Source of the DNA: Rhodocyclaceae bacterium UBA1310 | Lineage (GTDB): Bacteria; Pseudomonadota; Gammaproteobacteria; Burkholderiales; Rhodocyclaceae | DNA length: 42,280 bases | Direction: 5' to 3' | Assembly: GCA_002307175.1 (NCBI GenBank) | Contig: DBTS01000080.1 | Location: 22,692-64,971, forward strand | Shown here: positions 1 through 7,827 of the stretch, in pieces | Layout of the letters: each line of letters begins with the position of its first letter | Numbering within the stretch: the stretch's first letter is position 1 | Translations under genes and position numbers: made by a program | Notes under the pieces: generated by a model | What the model saw: only the letters and a program-made list of their open reading frames with translations | Told to the model about the DNA's origin: nothing | Databases searched by the model: none

Positions 1-20
1 TACAGATCGTGAACAGCTTC
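1..20. repeat. End of a dispersed inverted-repeat element (cut by window edge)
   Basis: TACAGATCGTGAACAGCTTC matches the ends of the elements at 3776-3967 and 13083-13228. Only one end is inside the window; the rest would lie to the left. Read on the minus strand, the element end GAAGCTGTTC follows directly on the TGA stop of the MFS gene. Confidence 0.6.
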
Positions 21-1253
21 TCAGGACACCACACGCACGCGCCGCGCCGCCCAATACGTCAGCACACCAACGCCACAGCTCAGGTAACCCACCACGCTGT
101 AATGCAACAACTCGCCATGGGCGCCTTTATCCATGATCGCTCCGGCGATCAGTGAGGCGCTCCCGGAGGAGAGATTCTGCAGCGCTGCCGCAAACGACAT
201 CACCCGCCCACGCATCCGCGATACAGTTGAGGAAGTTGCCAGTGCAGCGCCGGGAATGAAGCGCCCAGGCACAAAGGTGAAGAACAGCACCGAGAACAGC
301 ATCTGCCAACCCAATCCCAGCGACAAGGTATGGGAAATCAGCAGGATCGGCGCAAAACTGCAGAGAATCAGCCCACCCAGCACCTGGGCCTGTGGCAGGC
401 TATCCGAGAGACGGCCGATATAGGGACGCGTCACCAGTGCCGCAGCGCCGCCGGCCAGATAGATCCAGGCCAGATCCATGCTGGAGAGACCCACATTGAG
501 CACCAGGGACGGTGCAAGGTAGGGCAGAACCAGAAAAGCCTGCCCAACCAGCAGGGCCATCATCAGGAAAGCACGCCAGTGGTTGGGCACGGCGAGCAGC
601 TCGCGATAGCTTTCGAGCATCGGCGTGTGAGAGGCGGACACCAGATGTGCGCGCATGCTCGGCAATACCTTCCAGCTCATCAGCAACACCGCCAGACACA
701 TACCGGTGAGCACCACAAAGGGCATGCGCCAGCCGCTGCCACTGGCAAACAGCAGGCCCATGGGCACGCCGGCAATCGTTGCCAGCGAATATCCGGTTTC
801 GACGATGCTGAGGGCCCGCCCACGCCGCTCCAGCGGCACCAGGTCCCCCACAATGGCGTAGCAGAACGCGGTCAGCATGCCGCCAAACAGGCCAGCCACC
901 ACGCGGGCTGCAAGCAGGGTGTAAAAGCCTGAGCACAAGGCACAGCCAAGCGTACCGCCAAGCAAACCGACCACCGCCACAAGAAGAGAACTGCGCCGGT
1001 CGAACCGGTCCGCCAGCGACGCCGCCAGCAGGGAGGAAATTCCTGCGCCAAAGGCGTACGCAGAAATCAGGATGCCGACGTGGGTAGGGCTGAACTGGAA
1101 CTCACGCATCAATTGCGGCGCCAGCGGCATCATGATGGTGAAATCGACATTACCCGCGAATTTCACGAGCATCAGGGCGATCAATGCCCAGGTTTCTCGC
1201 CGGGCAGACAGGGAATAGGCAGGGGAAGACACGGGGGAAGCCACCGGAAACAC
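21..1253 (-). CDS. MFS transporter, drug/sugar efflux type
   Basis: A 410-residue major facilitator superfamily permease of the inner membrane, probably a proton-driven exporter; the substrate cannot be told from sequence. About twelve hydrophobic segments are visible. The loop 2-3 signature is present as LADRFDRR at about residues 80-87, and a second-half copy, GRLSDSLP, is near residue 280. The length is normal for the AraJ/Bcr-type efflux families. The first 20 residues are Ser/Pro-rich and cytoplasmic. The start at 1253 is the only good Met before the first membrane segment. It is separated from the plus-strand phosphatase gene by a 360-base spacer, so it may not belong to the cluster that follows. 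Its stop codon abuts a dispersed repeat end. Family assignment is secure; function is not. Confidence 0.88.
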   Translation of the reverse strand: MFPVASPVSSPAYSLSARRETWALIALMLVKFAGNVDFTIMMPLAPQLMREFQFSPTHVGILISAYAFGAGISSLLAASLADRFDRRSSLLVAVVGLLGGTLGCALCSGFYTLLAARVVAGLFGGMLTAFCYAIVGDLVPLERRGRALSIVETGYSLATIAGVPMGLLFASGSGWRMPFVVLTGMCLAVLLMSWKVLPSMRAHLVSASHTPMLESYRELLAVPNHWRAFLMMALLVGQAFLVLPYLAPSLVLNVGLSSMDLAWIYLAGGAAALVTRPYIGRLSDSLPQAQVLGGLILCSFAPILLISHTLSLGLGWQMLFSVLFFTFVPGRFIPGAALATSSTVSRMRGRVMSFAAALQNLSSGSASLIAGAIMDKGAHGELLHYSVVGYLSCGVGVLTYWAARRVRVVS

Positions 1254-1267
1254 CGGCAGGCTGCAAA

Positions 1268-1591
1268 TTAGTACAAAGAGCCAACGATTATAGGGCTAGC
1301 CTTGAGGTAGAGATAGCCACCATCAGCCCGGCAATTGGGTTTCCGCCCACAGATCTCGCTCCCGACACCGTCCAGCAACAAAAACCCCGGAAAACCGTTC
1401 GTCTTCGATTCACTATCGTTACGACGGAACCATTCGTCGAGCCCATTACCAAACCGTAACATCTCCACGACCCCAACGGTGCATACCATGTAGCCCTGAC
1501 AGCCCACAGAAAACCTTCTGTGGCAAGAACGTAGCAAATATGGCAACACTTCTTCACAAAGTCTTGCTATTTCTTTACGTGACAGGTACAT
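1268..1591 (-). CDS. Possible small hypothetical protein (107 aa)
   Basis: An open frame of 107 codons fills the spacer between the MFS gene and the divergent phosphatase gene. It starts MYLSRKEIARLCEEVLPYLL and has a purine-rich GGGAAAGAAG about 6 bases before the ATG. The translation looks protein-like, with an amphipathic N-terminal helix and a glycine-rich C-terminal half. Codon use is poorer in G/C at third positions than the neighbours, which could mean recent transfer or a non-coding spacer. An 8-bp inverted repeat (CCACAGAA/TTCTGTGG, 1504-1523) lies inside it. I do not recognise a family. If it is not a gene, 1254-1644 is a divergent promoter region with no clear -35/-10 pair. Confidence 0.3.
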   Translation of the reverse strand: MYLSRKEIARLCEEVLPYLLRSCHRRFSVGCQGYMVCTVGVVEMLRFGNGLDEWFRRNDSESKTNGFPGFLLLDGVGSEICGRKPNCRADGGYLYLKASPIIVGSLY

Positions 1592-1644
1592 GAAAGCTTC
1601 TTTCCCGTAAAATGGGGGATTGCTTGATCCAAGAGGATAAGGTT

Positions 1645-2352
1645 TTGGCTGACTGGTCGATTCTATGTGACTTCGACGGAACAATTTCCGTTGACGACGT
1701 AACGGACATCCTCCTGGAACGTTTTGGCAAACCCGGCTGGCAGGCTCTCGAAAAGCGCTGGCTAAACGGTGAAATCAGCTCCCGCATGTGCATGCAGGCG
1801 CAGATTGCCATGTTGAACGCAAGCAAGGAAGAACTGGATTCAGCCATCGATGATATCCGCATCGACCCGGCTTTTCCTGCCTTCCTTCATGCAACAAGAC
1901 GCTATGGCTGGCCCGTGACAATTGTCAGCGATGGGCTGGACTATGCGATCAAGCGGATTCTCGCCCAAAACGGCATCACTGATGTACCGGTGCGGGCCAA
2001 CCGCTTGCTGCAAGCCGGAACGCGCTCCTGGCAGCTTGAGTCGCCTTACGCCAACACCGCCTGCAAGGTCGATAGTGGCATGTGCAAGTGCGCTTGCGCA
2101 AAGCTTGAGCAAAAGGATAAGCGTCTGGTACTGTTGATTGGCGATGGAGCTTCTGATTTTTGTGTGGCGGGGGACGCGGATTTCGTGTTCGCCAAGTACC
2201 GTCTCAACGAATACTGCCGCCAGCACAATCTCCATCATATTTCGATTCTCGGCTTTGCCGATGCCATCGAATTGTTGCCGGCATTGGCCGGCGAAATGGA
2301 CGACCTGAAGGTCGCCGCTTCCCAAGCCCTGGAGTTGAGAGTTAATGCGTGA
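1645..2352 (+). CDS. MtnX-like HAD-IB phosphatase
   Basis: A soluble HAD-superfamily phosphatase of about 235 residues. Motif I is DFDGT at residues 9-13 (nucleophile Asp9, acid/base Asp11), motif II is the Ser in TIVSDG, and motif IV is GDGASD. It resembles the phosphoserine phosphatase/MtnX group, so it probably hydrolyses a small phosphorylated metabolite. MtnX itself acts in methionine salvage, but no other salvage gene is nearby. Start choice: an ATG at 1612 would add 11 residues but has no ribosome-binding site, whereas TTG at 1645 has AAGAGG eight bases upstream and puts the nucleophile at the usual distance from the N terminus. The last eight bases overlap the next gene, so the phosphatase and aminotransferase are translationally coupled and likely act on one pathway. 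Confidence 0.82.
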   Translation: MADWSILCDFDGTISVDDVTDILLERFGKPGWQALEKRWLNGEISSRMCMQAQIAMLNASKEELDSAIDDIRIDPAFPAFLHATRRYGWPVTIVSDGLDYAIKRILAQNGITDVPVRANRLLQAGTRSWQLESPYANTACKVDSGMCKCACAKLEQKDKRLVLLIGDGASDFCVAGDADFVFAKYRLNEYCRQHNLHHISILGFADAIELLPALAGEMDDLKVAASQALELRVNA

Positions 2353-3715
2353 TGATGACCTGCTGGCCGATGAGGCCAGATACTGTTCCTTCGGCGATAC
2401 AGTGCACTACGCCGATCCCGCAAAGATCTTTGATCGCTGCGACGGCAGCTATCTGTTCGACGGCGACGGAACCCCTTTCCTGGACCTGCAGATGTGGTAC
2501 TCAGCCGTCAACTTCGGCTATGCCAACAAGCGTCTGAATGATGTGCTCAAGCACCAGATCGACGTGCTGCCGCAGGTAGCCAGCCAATATCTGCACCCCA
2601 CCAAGATCGAACTGGCCAAGTGTATCGCCCAGGATGCTGAAAAGAAGTGGGGCAATGCTGGCCGTGTGCACTTCAACGTCGGCGGTTCACAGTCGATTGA
2701 AGACTCACTCAAGATCGTGCGCAACGCCAAGGGCGGCAAGAGCCTGATGTTCGCTTTCGAAGGCGGCTATCACGGGCGTACCCTGGGAGCTTCCTCGATC
2801 ACCTCGAGCTACCGCTATCGCCGCCGCTACGGTCACTTTGGTGACCGTGCCCACTTCATCCCCTTCCCGTACCACTTCCGTGGCCCCAAGGGCATGAGCA
2901 AGGAAGAATACGGTGACTGGTGCGTAGGCCAGTTTGAACGCCTGTTCGAAACCGAATACAACGGCGTGTGGGACCCGAAGGCCGGCCAGGCTGAATATGC
3001 TGCCTTCTACGTCGAACCCCTGCAGGGCACGGGTGGCTATGTCATCCCGCCGATGAACTTCTTCCAGGGCATCAAGCGTGTGCTGGACAAATACGGCATC
3101 CTGATGGTGGTCGATGAAATCCAGATGGGTTTCTACCGCACCGGCAAGCTGTGGTCGATCGAACACTTCGGCGTGAAGCCGGATGTCCTCGTTTTCGGCA
3201 AGGCGCTCACCAACGGCCTGAACCCGCTGGCTGGCCTGTGGGCCCGCGAAGAACTGATCAACCCGACGATATTCCCGCCTGGATCGACGCACTCCACCTT
3301 CGCTTCCAACCCGCTCGGCACAGCCGTGGGCCTGGAAACCATGAAGATGCTGGCGGAAGAAGACTACGAAACCAAGGTGATGTCTGCTGGCGCTCACTTC
3401 CTCGACGGCCTGCGCGACCTCAAGAAGCGCCACAAGGAAATCGGTGAAGTCGATGGCCTCGGTCTGGCCCTGCGTGCCGAAATCTGTAAGGAAGACAGCT
3501 TCACGCCGGACAAGGCCCTGCTCGACAAGATGGTCAACATCGGTCTGGCCGGTAACCTGAACTGGAAGGGCAAGCGGCACGGTCTGGTGCTCGACGTCGG
3601 CGGCTACTACAAGAACGTCATCACGTTTGCCCCGTCGCTGCACATCACCAAGGAAGAAATCGATCAGGGCATGGATCTGCTTGATCAGTTGCTGACTGTG
3701 GCCAAGCGCAGCTAA
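2345..3715 (+). CDS. Class III PLP-dependent aminotransferase
   Basis: A 456-residue fold-type I aminotransferase of the acetylornithine/4-aminobutyrate group. VVDEIQ around residues 255-260 supplies the Asp (257) that contacts the PLP ring nitrogen, and GKALTNGLNP contains the Schiff-base Lys286. The phosphate-binding stretch reads GGSQSIEDSLK (about 113-123) instead of the common SGTEA-E-A-K, so it is a divergent branch. A FEGGYHGRTLG motif (138-148) is typical of the class. It overlaps the phosphatase gene by eight bases (start at 2345, GAGAG upstream) and is followed by an intrinsic terminator, so these two form a two-gene unit. Substrates are probably an omega-amino acid or amine plus a keto acid; the true pair is unknown. 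Confidence 0.88.
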   Translation: MRDDDLLADEARYCSFGDTVHYADPAKIFDRCDGSYLFDGDGTPFLDLQMWYSAVNFGYANKRLNDVLKHQIDVLPQVASQYLHPTKIELAKCIAQDAEKKWGNAGRVHFNVGGSQSIEDSLKIVRNAKGGKSLMFAFEGGYHGRTLGASSITSSYRYRRRYGHFGDRAHFIPFPYHFRGPKGMSKEEYGDWCVGQFERLFETEYNGVWDPKAGQAEYAAFYVEPLQGTGGYVIPPMNFFQGIKRVLDKYGILMVVDEIQMGFYRTGKLWSIEHFGVKPDVLVFGKALTNGLNPLAGLWAREELINPTIFPPGSTHSTFASNPLGTAVGLETMKMLAEEDYETKVMSAGAHFLDGLRDLKKRHKEIGEVDGLGLALRAEICKEDSFTPDKALLDKMVNIGLAGNLNWKGKRHGLVLDVGGYYKNVITFAPSLHITKEEIDQGMDLLDQLLTVAKRS

Positions 3716-3732
3716 GCTTCACCAGCACAGCC

Positions 3733-3761
3733 AAAAGGCCATCCCACGGGATGGCCTTTTT
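3733..3761 (+). terminator. Intrinsic terminator after the class III aminotransferase gene
   Basis: An inverted repeat AAAAGGCCATCC / GGATGGCCTTTT with a four-base loop, followed by a T run. It lies 17 bases after the stop codon. The A run on the other side makes it potentially active on the minus strand as well. Confidence 0.88.
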
Positions 3762-3775
3762 CTTGGCCAGTCCAA

Positions 3776-3967
3776 GAAGCGGTTCAGGATCTGTAGCGAG
3801 AAGGCGTCAACGGGGCGAGGCCGGTTTGCTGTGCAAAGCAAACCGTGGGACAAGAGCAGCGCAGAAACCGGAGTGTATTCGACTACATAAGGATTTCGAG
3901 CAGCCTATGGCGCCACATGAGGAGGCACTCGATCAAGCCTTCGCAGTGAGATCGTGAACGGCTTCTA
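3776..3967. repeat. Short inverted-repeat (MITE-like) element A
   Basis: About 192 bp bounded by imperfect inverted ends of about 30 bases: AGAAGCGGTTCAGGATCTG on the left and, reverse-complemented, AGAAGCCGTTCACGATCTC on the right. Both continue into a GCGA-AGGC block. The interior has an 8-bp stem (GGTTTGCT/AGCAAACC, loop of six). No coding frame of note was found. The ends match the elements at 1-20 and 13083-13228 but the interiors do not match well. The right end lies six bases beyond the stop codon of the minus-strand hydrolase gene. It has the look of a non-autonomous mobile or REP-type repeat; I cannot count genomic copies. Confidence 0.65.
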
Positions 3968-3972
3968 ACAGA

Positions 3973-4875
3973 TCAGGCCGCGTCCTCAACGCTATCCCGT
4001 TCCATCCGCGAAGCCTTCCTGGTGCGCTCGGCGAGCACGCGCTGGAAGAAATCAGCGGAACGCGCCACGACTGTTTTTTTCTCCTGATCCAGTGTGATCA
4101 GGTGATAACTTTCGGTCAGCACCACAGTTTCAACCGGTGCAGAGATCCGCCGCTCAATCATCTGCGCGTTGCGCAGGCTGGCCACATCATCTTCGCGCGC
4201 ATGCATCACCAGCGCCGGCGCCTTGACGCGCTCCAGCTTGCTCTGCACATCACGCGAGAGACGATAGAATTCGGCCAGAGATGGCCACGGATTGCCCGGC
4301 AGGCCGGCAGCCTCGCTGTCACCCGAGAGCATCTTCTCGGAGACGGACTTGCGCAGGCGCTCGTTCTTCAGACCGTACGGAAATTCTTCCATAAAAGACT
4401 TGTGACGACCAATTCCCAGGCGATCAAAGATCGGCAGCAGAAAAGAAAATTTCGCCACATGCGGAATGCTCCAACCATCATAGAAGAAGGTGGTGCCGAA
4501 AAGCCCCAGCCCGGCAGTCTTCTCCGGGTGCTCAATCGCATATTTGAGCGAGAGCACAGACCCCATCGACAACCCACCCACAAACAGGTGATCGACTTCC
4601 TTGAGGAGATTGTCAGCGGCTTCCTCCACGCTGGCAAACCAGTCTCGCCAGCCTGTCTTGAGGAGGTCGGCCTCGGTGCCGCAGTGGCCGGCCAACTGCA
4701 CGCAATGCACCTTGAAACCGTAATTGGCCAAACCTCGCGCCACAAAGCGCATTTCGTTCGGCGTGCCGGTCAGCCCGTGGATCAGCAGCACTGCTGCCGA
4801 CCGGGGGTCCACCATGTTTGCCATCATTTCTTTGTCAGTTTTCATCACTTCATTCCAGTGGCTCGAAGCATCCAC
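3973..4875 (-). CDS. Alpha/beta hydrolase (carboxylesterase-like)
   Basis: A 300-residue cytoplasmic alpha/beta hydrolase. It has the oxyanion motif LLIHGLTGTP (30-39), the nucleophile elbow GLSMGS (Ser103), an acid near Asp230 in AREDD, and His258 in SYHLITLD. The arrangement and the short cap resemble Est30-type carboxylesterases and monoacylglycerol lipase-like enzymes. It therefore probably cleaves an ester, thioester or amide of a small acyl compound. The gene faces away from the two membrane-protein genes that start about 100 bp to the right. Met11 is a possible alternative start; the first Met is preceded by GGGGTGG. The stop codon is six bases from the end of a dispersed repeat. Confidence 0.85.
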   Translation of the reverse strand: MDASSHWNEVMKTDKEMMANMVDPRSAAVLLIHGLTGTPNEMRFVARGLANYGFKVHCVQLAGHCGTEADLLKTGWRDWFASVEEAADNLLKEVDHLFVGGLSMGSVLSLKYAIEHPEKTAGLGLFGTTFFYDGWSIPHVAKFSFLLPIFDRLGIGRHKSFMEEFPYGLKNERLRKSVSEKMLSGDSEAAGLPGNPWPSLAEFYRLSRDVQSKLERVKAPALVMHAREDDVASLRNAQMIERRISAPVETVVLTESYHLITLDQEKKTVVARSADFFQRVLAERTRKASRMERDSVEDAA

Positions 4876-4981
4876 CCCACAGCCACTTGTGTCAATTCAG
4901 TTTCAGCGGGATTATCACAGACCTTGCTGTCATGATCCTGTCTTTTCCCCGGAAAATTCCTGTCTGTTGCAAAATTCCACC

Positions 4982-5344
4982 ATGAATCACCTCGTAATTT
5001 TTACCCTGTGGGCACTCAACCTGCTCGTTGACACTGCCGGACAGCTGGCCTTCAAGGCCGCCGCGATCGAAGAGGAGGAAGCTTCCCTGCTCGCCCACTG
5101 GCGTCACATGCTGAGCCGGCCATGGCTGTGGATCGGCGTCGGCTGCTTCATCCTGGAGTTCGTCCTGTGGCTCGCCTTCCTGTCTGTGGTGCCGCTTTCA
5201 CAGGGCGTGCTGCTGGGCATGATGAGCATCGTGCTGATCATGTTTGGGGGCAAGCTCTGGTTTAATGAACACTTTACACGTCTGCGCGTGGTCGGAATCA
5301 CGCTGATTGTGCTGGGCGTCGCCCTGGTCGGAGGAGCGGCATGA
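4982..5344 (+). CDS. Small EamA/DMT-type membrane protein, first of a pair (ArnE-like)
   Basis: A 120-residue protein with four hydrophobic segments, the size of a half EamA transporter (EmrE/ArnE/ArnF class). It has a conserved-looking start (MNHLVIFTLWALNLLVDTAG) and a small-residue-rich last segment. Such half-size proteins work as dimers; ArnE and ArnF together flip undecaprenyl-phosphate-aminoarabinose. The next gene begins inside its stop codon (ATGA overlap) and encodes a second half, so a heterodimer is likely. It is the first gene of a three-gene plus-strand unit with a DegT-type aminotransferase, which parallels the arn arrangement where an aminotransferase makes the sugar that is flipped. 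The cargo is unknown. The start at 4982 is placed directly before the first membrane segment. Confidence 0.82.
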   Translation: MNHLVIFTLWALNLLVDTAGQLAFKAAAIEEEEASLLAHWRHMLSRPWLWIGVGCFILEFVLWLAFLSVVPLSQGVLLGMMSIVLIMFGGKLWFNEHFTRLRVVGITLIVLGVALVGGAA

Positions 5345-5745
5345 AAATCTCGCGTCGCCAGTTTTACATCGCCGGTTTCCTGTTCCTGCTGGTCATGGAT
5401 ACCTTCTCGCAGGTCTGTTTCAAGATCGCCGCGACTCATGCCGAACCCTTCGTAGCCAGCACTGAGTGGCTGTTACGCGTGGTGATGGACCCATGGGTGT
5501 ACGGCTCCATCGTCGGCTACATCGGGGCCTTCCTGATCTGGATGACGATGCTCCGTGAAATCCCGGTCGGCCCGGCGTTTGCCGCCTCCCACCTGGAAGT
5601 GATCGGTGTGATGATCATTTCGGTACCACTCTTCGGCGAACACCTCAATCTGCTGCAATACTTCGGTGCCGCACTGATCGTGGTGGGGGTAGGCTGTCTG
5701 GCCTACAGCGAGCCAAAGGAAACCGACGGGTCCAAACATGCCTGA
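5341..5745 (+). CDS. Small EamA/DMT-type membrane protein, second of a pair (ArnF-like)
   Basis: A 134-residue protein with four hydrophobic segments and a short charged tail. It overlaps the preceding gene by four bases and the following aminotransferase gene by eight, so the three are translationally coupled. The middle region PVGPAFAASHLEVIGVMIIS is typical of EamA family proteins, in which a Pro and small residues line the path. Its partner is most likely the 4982-5344 product, giving an eight-helix antiporter or flippase. As in ArnE/ArnF, neither protein carries an obvious substrate-specific motif, so small amine, lipid-linked amine or polyamine cargo are all possible. Confidence 0.82.
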   Translation: MKISRRQFYIAGFLFLLVMDTFSQVCFKIAATHAEPFVASTEWLLRVVMDPWVYGSIVGYIGAFLIWMTMLREIPVGPAFAASHLEVIGVMIISVPLFGEHLNLLQYFGAALIVVGVGCLAYSEPKETDGSKHA

Positions 5746-6964
5746 CCGGCGCTGGCTGGAAATTCCACCTACTGCCGGCCTGCCCCTGCGCGCAAGTGAT
5801 TTTTTGCCCGCCACGGCCCCCCTGGCAAGCCAAGCCGCGGCTTTTCTGGGCGTGCCACATGTGGGCCTGGCTTGCTCCGGTACGGCCTGTCTGGTCACGA
5901 TCCTGAGTGCCATGCACGCGCTCCAGCCAGGGCGTGACACGGTCATTGTGCCGGCCTACAGCTGCCCACTGGTGGTGCTCGCCATTGCCCACTGCGGCCT
6001 GCACACCGAGCTGTGCGACCTGCAGGAAAACGGTTTTGACTTCGATCCCGCCATGCTTGCGGCCTCGTGTAACGAACGCACTCTCGCCGTGCTCCCCACG
6101 CATCTGGGGGGGCGCGTTGCCGATGTTGGCCTGGCAGCGCAGATTGCTCGCAGACACGGCGCCTACGTCATCGAAGATGCGGCTCAGGCTTTCGGCGCAC
6201 GCATGCCTGAAGCCAGTGTGGGTCTCACCGGAGATGCCGGTTTTTTCAGTCTCGCCGTCGGCAAGGGACTGACGCTGTACGAAGGGGGAATCTGGATCAG
6301 CCGCGACCCAGCTCTGGCAGAGGCCATCTCCCAGGCTGCGCGCAAGGTGCTGCAGCCCTCATGGAGAATGGAACTGCAGCGCTGCGTGGAACTCGCCGGT
6401 TACGCTGTGGCCTATCGCCCCAGCCTGCTGCGCCTGGTCTACGGCAATGCTCTGCGGGCTGAACTGCAGCGGGGCAATCTGGCAGAAGCTGTCGGCGATG
6501 TCTTCGATGAGGATATTCCCCTGCACACCGTCAGCCGCTGGCGCCAGGGCATCGGCAGCCGCGCGCTGGCGCGCCTGCCCGGCTTCATCGAAACCACCCG
6601 CCGGCAGGCAGCAGGACGCATTGCACGCCTGGAACAGATTCCCGGTGTGCAGGTGATCCGCGATTCAATCTCCGGGGCAGAGGGCGTCTGGCCGGTGCTG
6701 GTGCTGCGTCTGCGTGATGAGGAAAGGCGCGACAAGATATTGGGCGAACTCTGGGGCAGCGGGCTGGGCGTAAGCCGGATGTTCATTCACGCTCTCCACG
6801 ACTATGCCTATCTGCGCCCCTGGCTCGCCGCTGGGGTCTATCCCGGTGGTGCCTATCCAAACGCCCGCAGCTTTGCCGCGCAAACTCTCACCATCACCAA
6901 CAGCCCCTGGCTGGACGATGAAGATTTCGCACGTATCTGCACAGTAGTGCGGCGTTACGCCTGA
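5738..6964 (+). CDS. DegT/DnrJ/EryC1/StrS-family PLP aminotransferase
   Basis: A 408-residue fold-type I aminotransferase of the sugar-aminotransferase family. A GTACL stretch near residue 48 fits the PLP-phosphate-binding site, VIEDAAQAFG (about 144-153) provides the Asp below the ring, and FSLAVGKGL (about 170-178) provides the Schiff-base Lys. The family usually aminates keto-sugar nucleotides (ArnB, DesI) and sometimes amino-alcohol intermediates. It is the third gene of a coupled unit with two half-transporters. Its last ten bases overlap, tail to tail, the end of the arginase-like gene on the opposite strand. No glycosyltransferase or sugar-nucleotide enzyme lies in the neighbourhood, so a non-sugar substrate remains possible. 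Confidence 0.85.
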   Translation: MPDRRWLEIPPTAGLPLRASDFLPATAPLASQAAAFLGVPHVGLACSGTACLVTILSAMHALQPGRDTVIVPAYSCPLVVLAIAHCGLHTELCDLQENGFDFDPAMLAASCNERTLAVLPTHLGGRVADVGLAAQIARRHGAYVIEDAAQAFGARMPEASVGLTGDAGFFSLAVGKGLTLYEGGIWISRDPALAEAISQAARKVLQPSWRMELQRCVELAGYAVAYRPSLLRLVYGNALRAELQRGNLAEAVGDVFDEDIPLHTVSRWRQGIGSRALARLPGFIETTRRQAAGRIARLEQIPGVQVIRDSISGAEGVWPVLVLRLRDEERRDKILGELWGSGLGVSRMFIHALHDYAYLRPWLAAGVYPGGAYPNARSFAAQTLTITNSPWLDDEDFARICTVVRRYA

Positions 6965-7827
6965 ACCGCCAGATCAATAGCCTCAATCAGGCGCTGCGTG
7001 ACAGCCGCCTGCTGCGCCTGCCAGCGGGCCAGCTCTGCCGGGGAAACGGCGGACTGGCCGTCCAGGTCACTGAGAAAGCGCTTCCAGCGGCTCGCGTAAC
7101 GGTATTCGGATATCTCGCCAGTAATATCCGAGCCGATGATGCGCCCCTGCAGCAGACCAATCACATCACACAGGTCATCCACGCGCAGACAGCCCTGATC
7201 CCAGTTGGTGTGCACTTCGCCCGGATCGAGCACGTCCTTGTCGATCGAGAGATAGACGGCACGCCGCAATTCTGCAAGGCGCAGATGCAGTGCCTGCAGC
7301 ATGGCCTCACGCGTAGCAAAGGCATGAAAGGCCGCTCCCAGCCCCAGGCGATGAGCCCAGGTGCCGGGGACACCGATAGTCCAGTATTCCACTTTGCCAC
7401 GCCACATGGGCAGCAGATGGTTCTCCCAGGCATGCCGCCAACCGACATCGCCCGAGGTGATGCCGATCACGTGAATCTTCGCCACCTGTGGCAATTTTGC
7501 AGCGTGATACACCCAGGAACCACAGTGAATCCCGAACGGATAGCGCATATTGTCGGGATGATTGTCGAAGACCACCACTTCAACGGGTTCCACGGCGGGC
7601 AGGCGGGCCAGCAGCAGGTGGCTCAGGTGATGATAGTCACCGCTGCCCAGGCACACGGTGCCCGTGCTCCCCGGCAACTGCGGCAGCAGATGCGCAGCCA
7701 GCTCGCGCCACTGCCTCAGGGTGCAGCCAAAGCGGATACGTTCCTGCCAGTCGCCCAGCGGAATGCGCGGAATCGCCTTGAGATCCGGCAGGGAGGCATC
7801 GAAATCAAGAATGAGGGGGGCTGGCAT
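6955..7827 (-). CDS. Arginase/ureohydrolase-superfamily protein, divergent
   Basis: A 290-residue protein with recognisable ureohydrolase metal motifs: FDNHPD (Asp88, His90, Asp92) and YLSIDKDVLDP (Asp196, Asp198), with glutamates in DITGEISEY further on. The first motif, normally GGDHS, reads GSGDYHH at 61-67, so the first His ligand is displaced by one. Arginases and agmatinases use two Mn ions to hydrolyse guanidino or formamidino groups, and deacetylase-like relatives cleave amides. The altered motif and neighbours suggest a specialised amidine or amide hydrolase, not classical arginase. The start at 7827 is set by GAGGAGGA upstream; a longer frame to 8016 runs through the preceding gene. 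It overlaps that GNAT gene by 23 bases, so the two are co-transcribed. Confidence 0.78.
   Translation of the reverse strand: MPAPLILDFDASLPDLKAIPRIPLGDWQERIRFGCTLRQWRELAAHLLPQLPGSTGTVCLGSGDYHHLSHLLLARLPAVEPVEVVVFDNHPDNMRYPFGIHCGSWVYHAAKLPQVAKIHVIGITSGDVGWRHAWENHLLPMWRGKVEYWTIGVPGTWAHRLGLGAAFHAFATREAMLQALHLRLAELRRAVYLSIDKDVLDPGEVHTNWDQGCLRVDDLCDVIGLLQGRIIGSDITGEISEYRYASRWKRFLSDLDGQSAVSPAELARWQAQQAAVTQRLIEAIDLAVQA

Noticed and set aside
1504..1523. CCACAGAA/TTCTGTGG inverted repeat as a terminator
   Set aside because: No T run on either side and it lies far from any stop codon.
2705..3643. 312-codon open frame antisense to the class III aminotransferase
   Set aside because: Shadow of a well-supported enzyme gene; low-information translation rich in His, Gln and Val.
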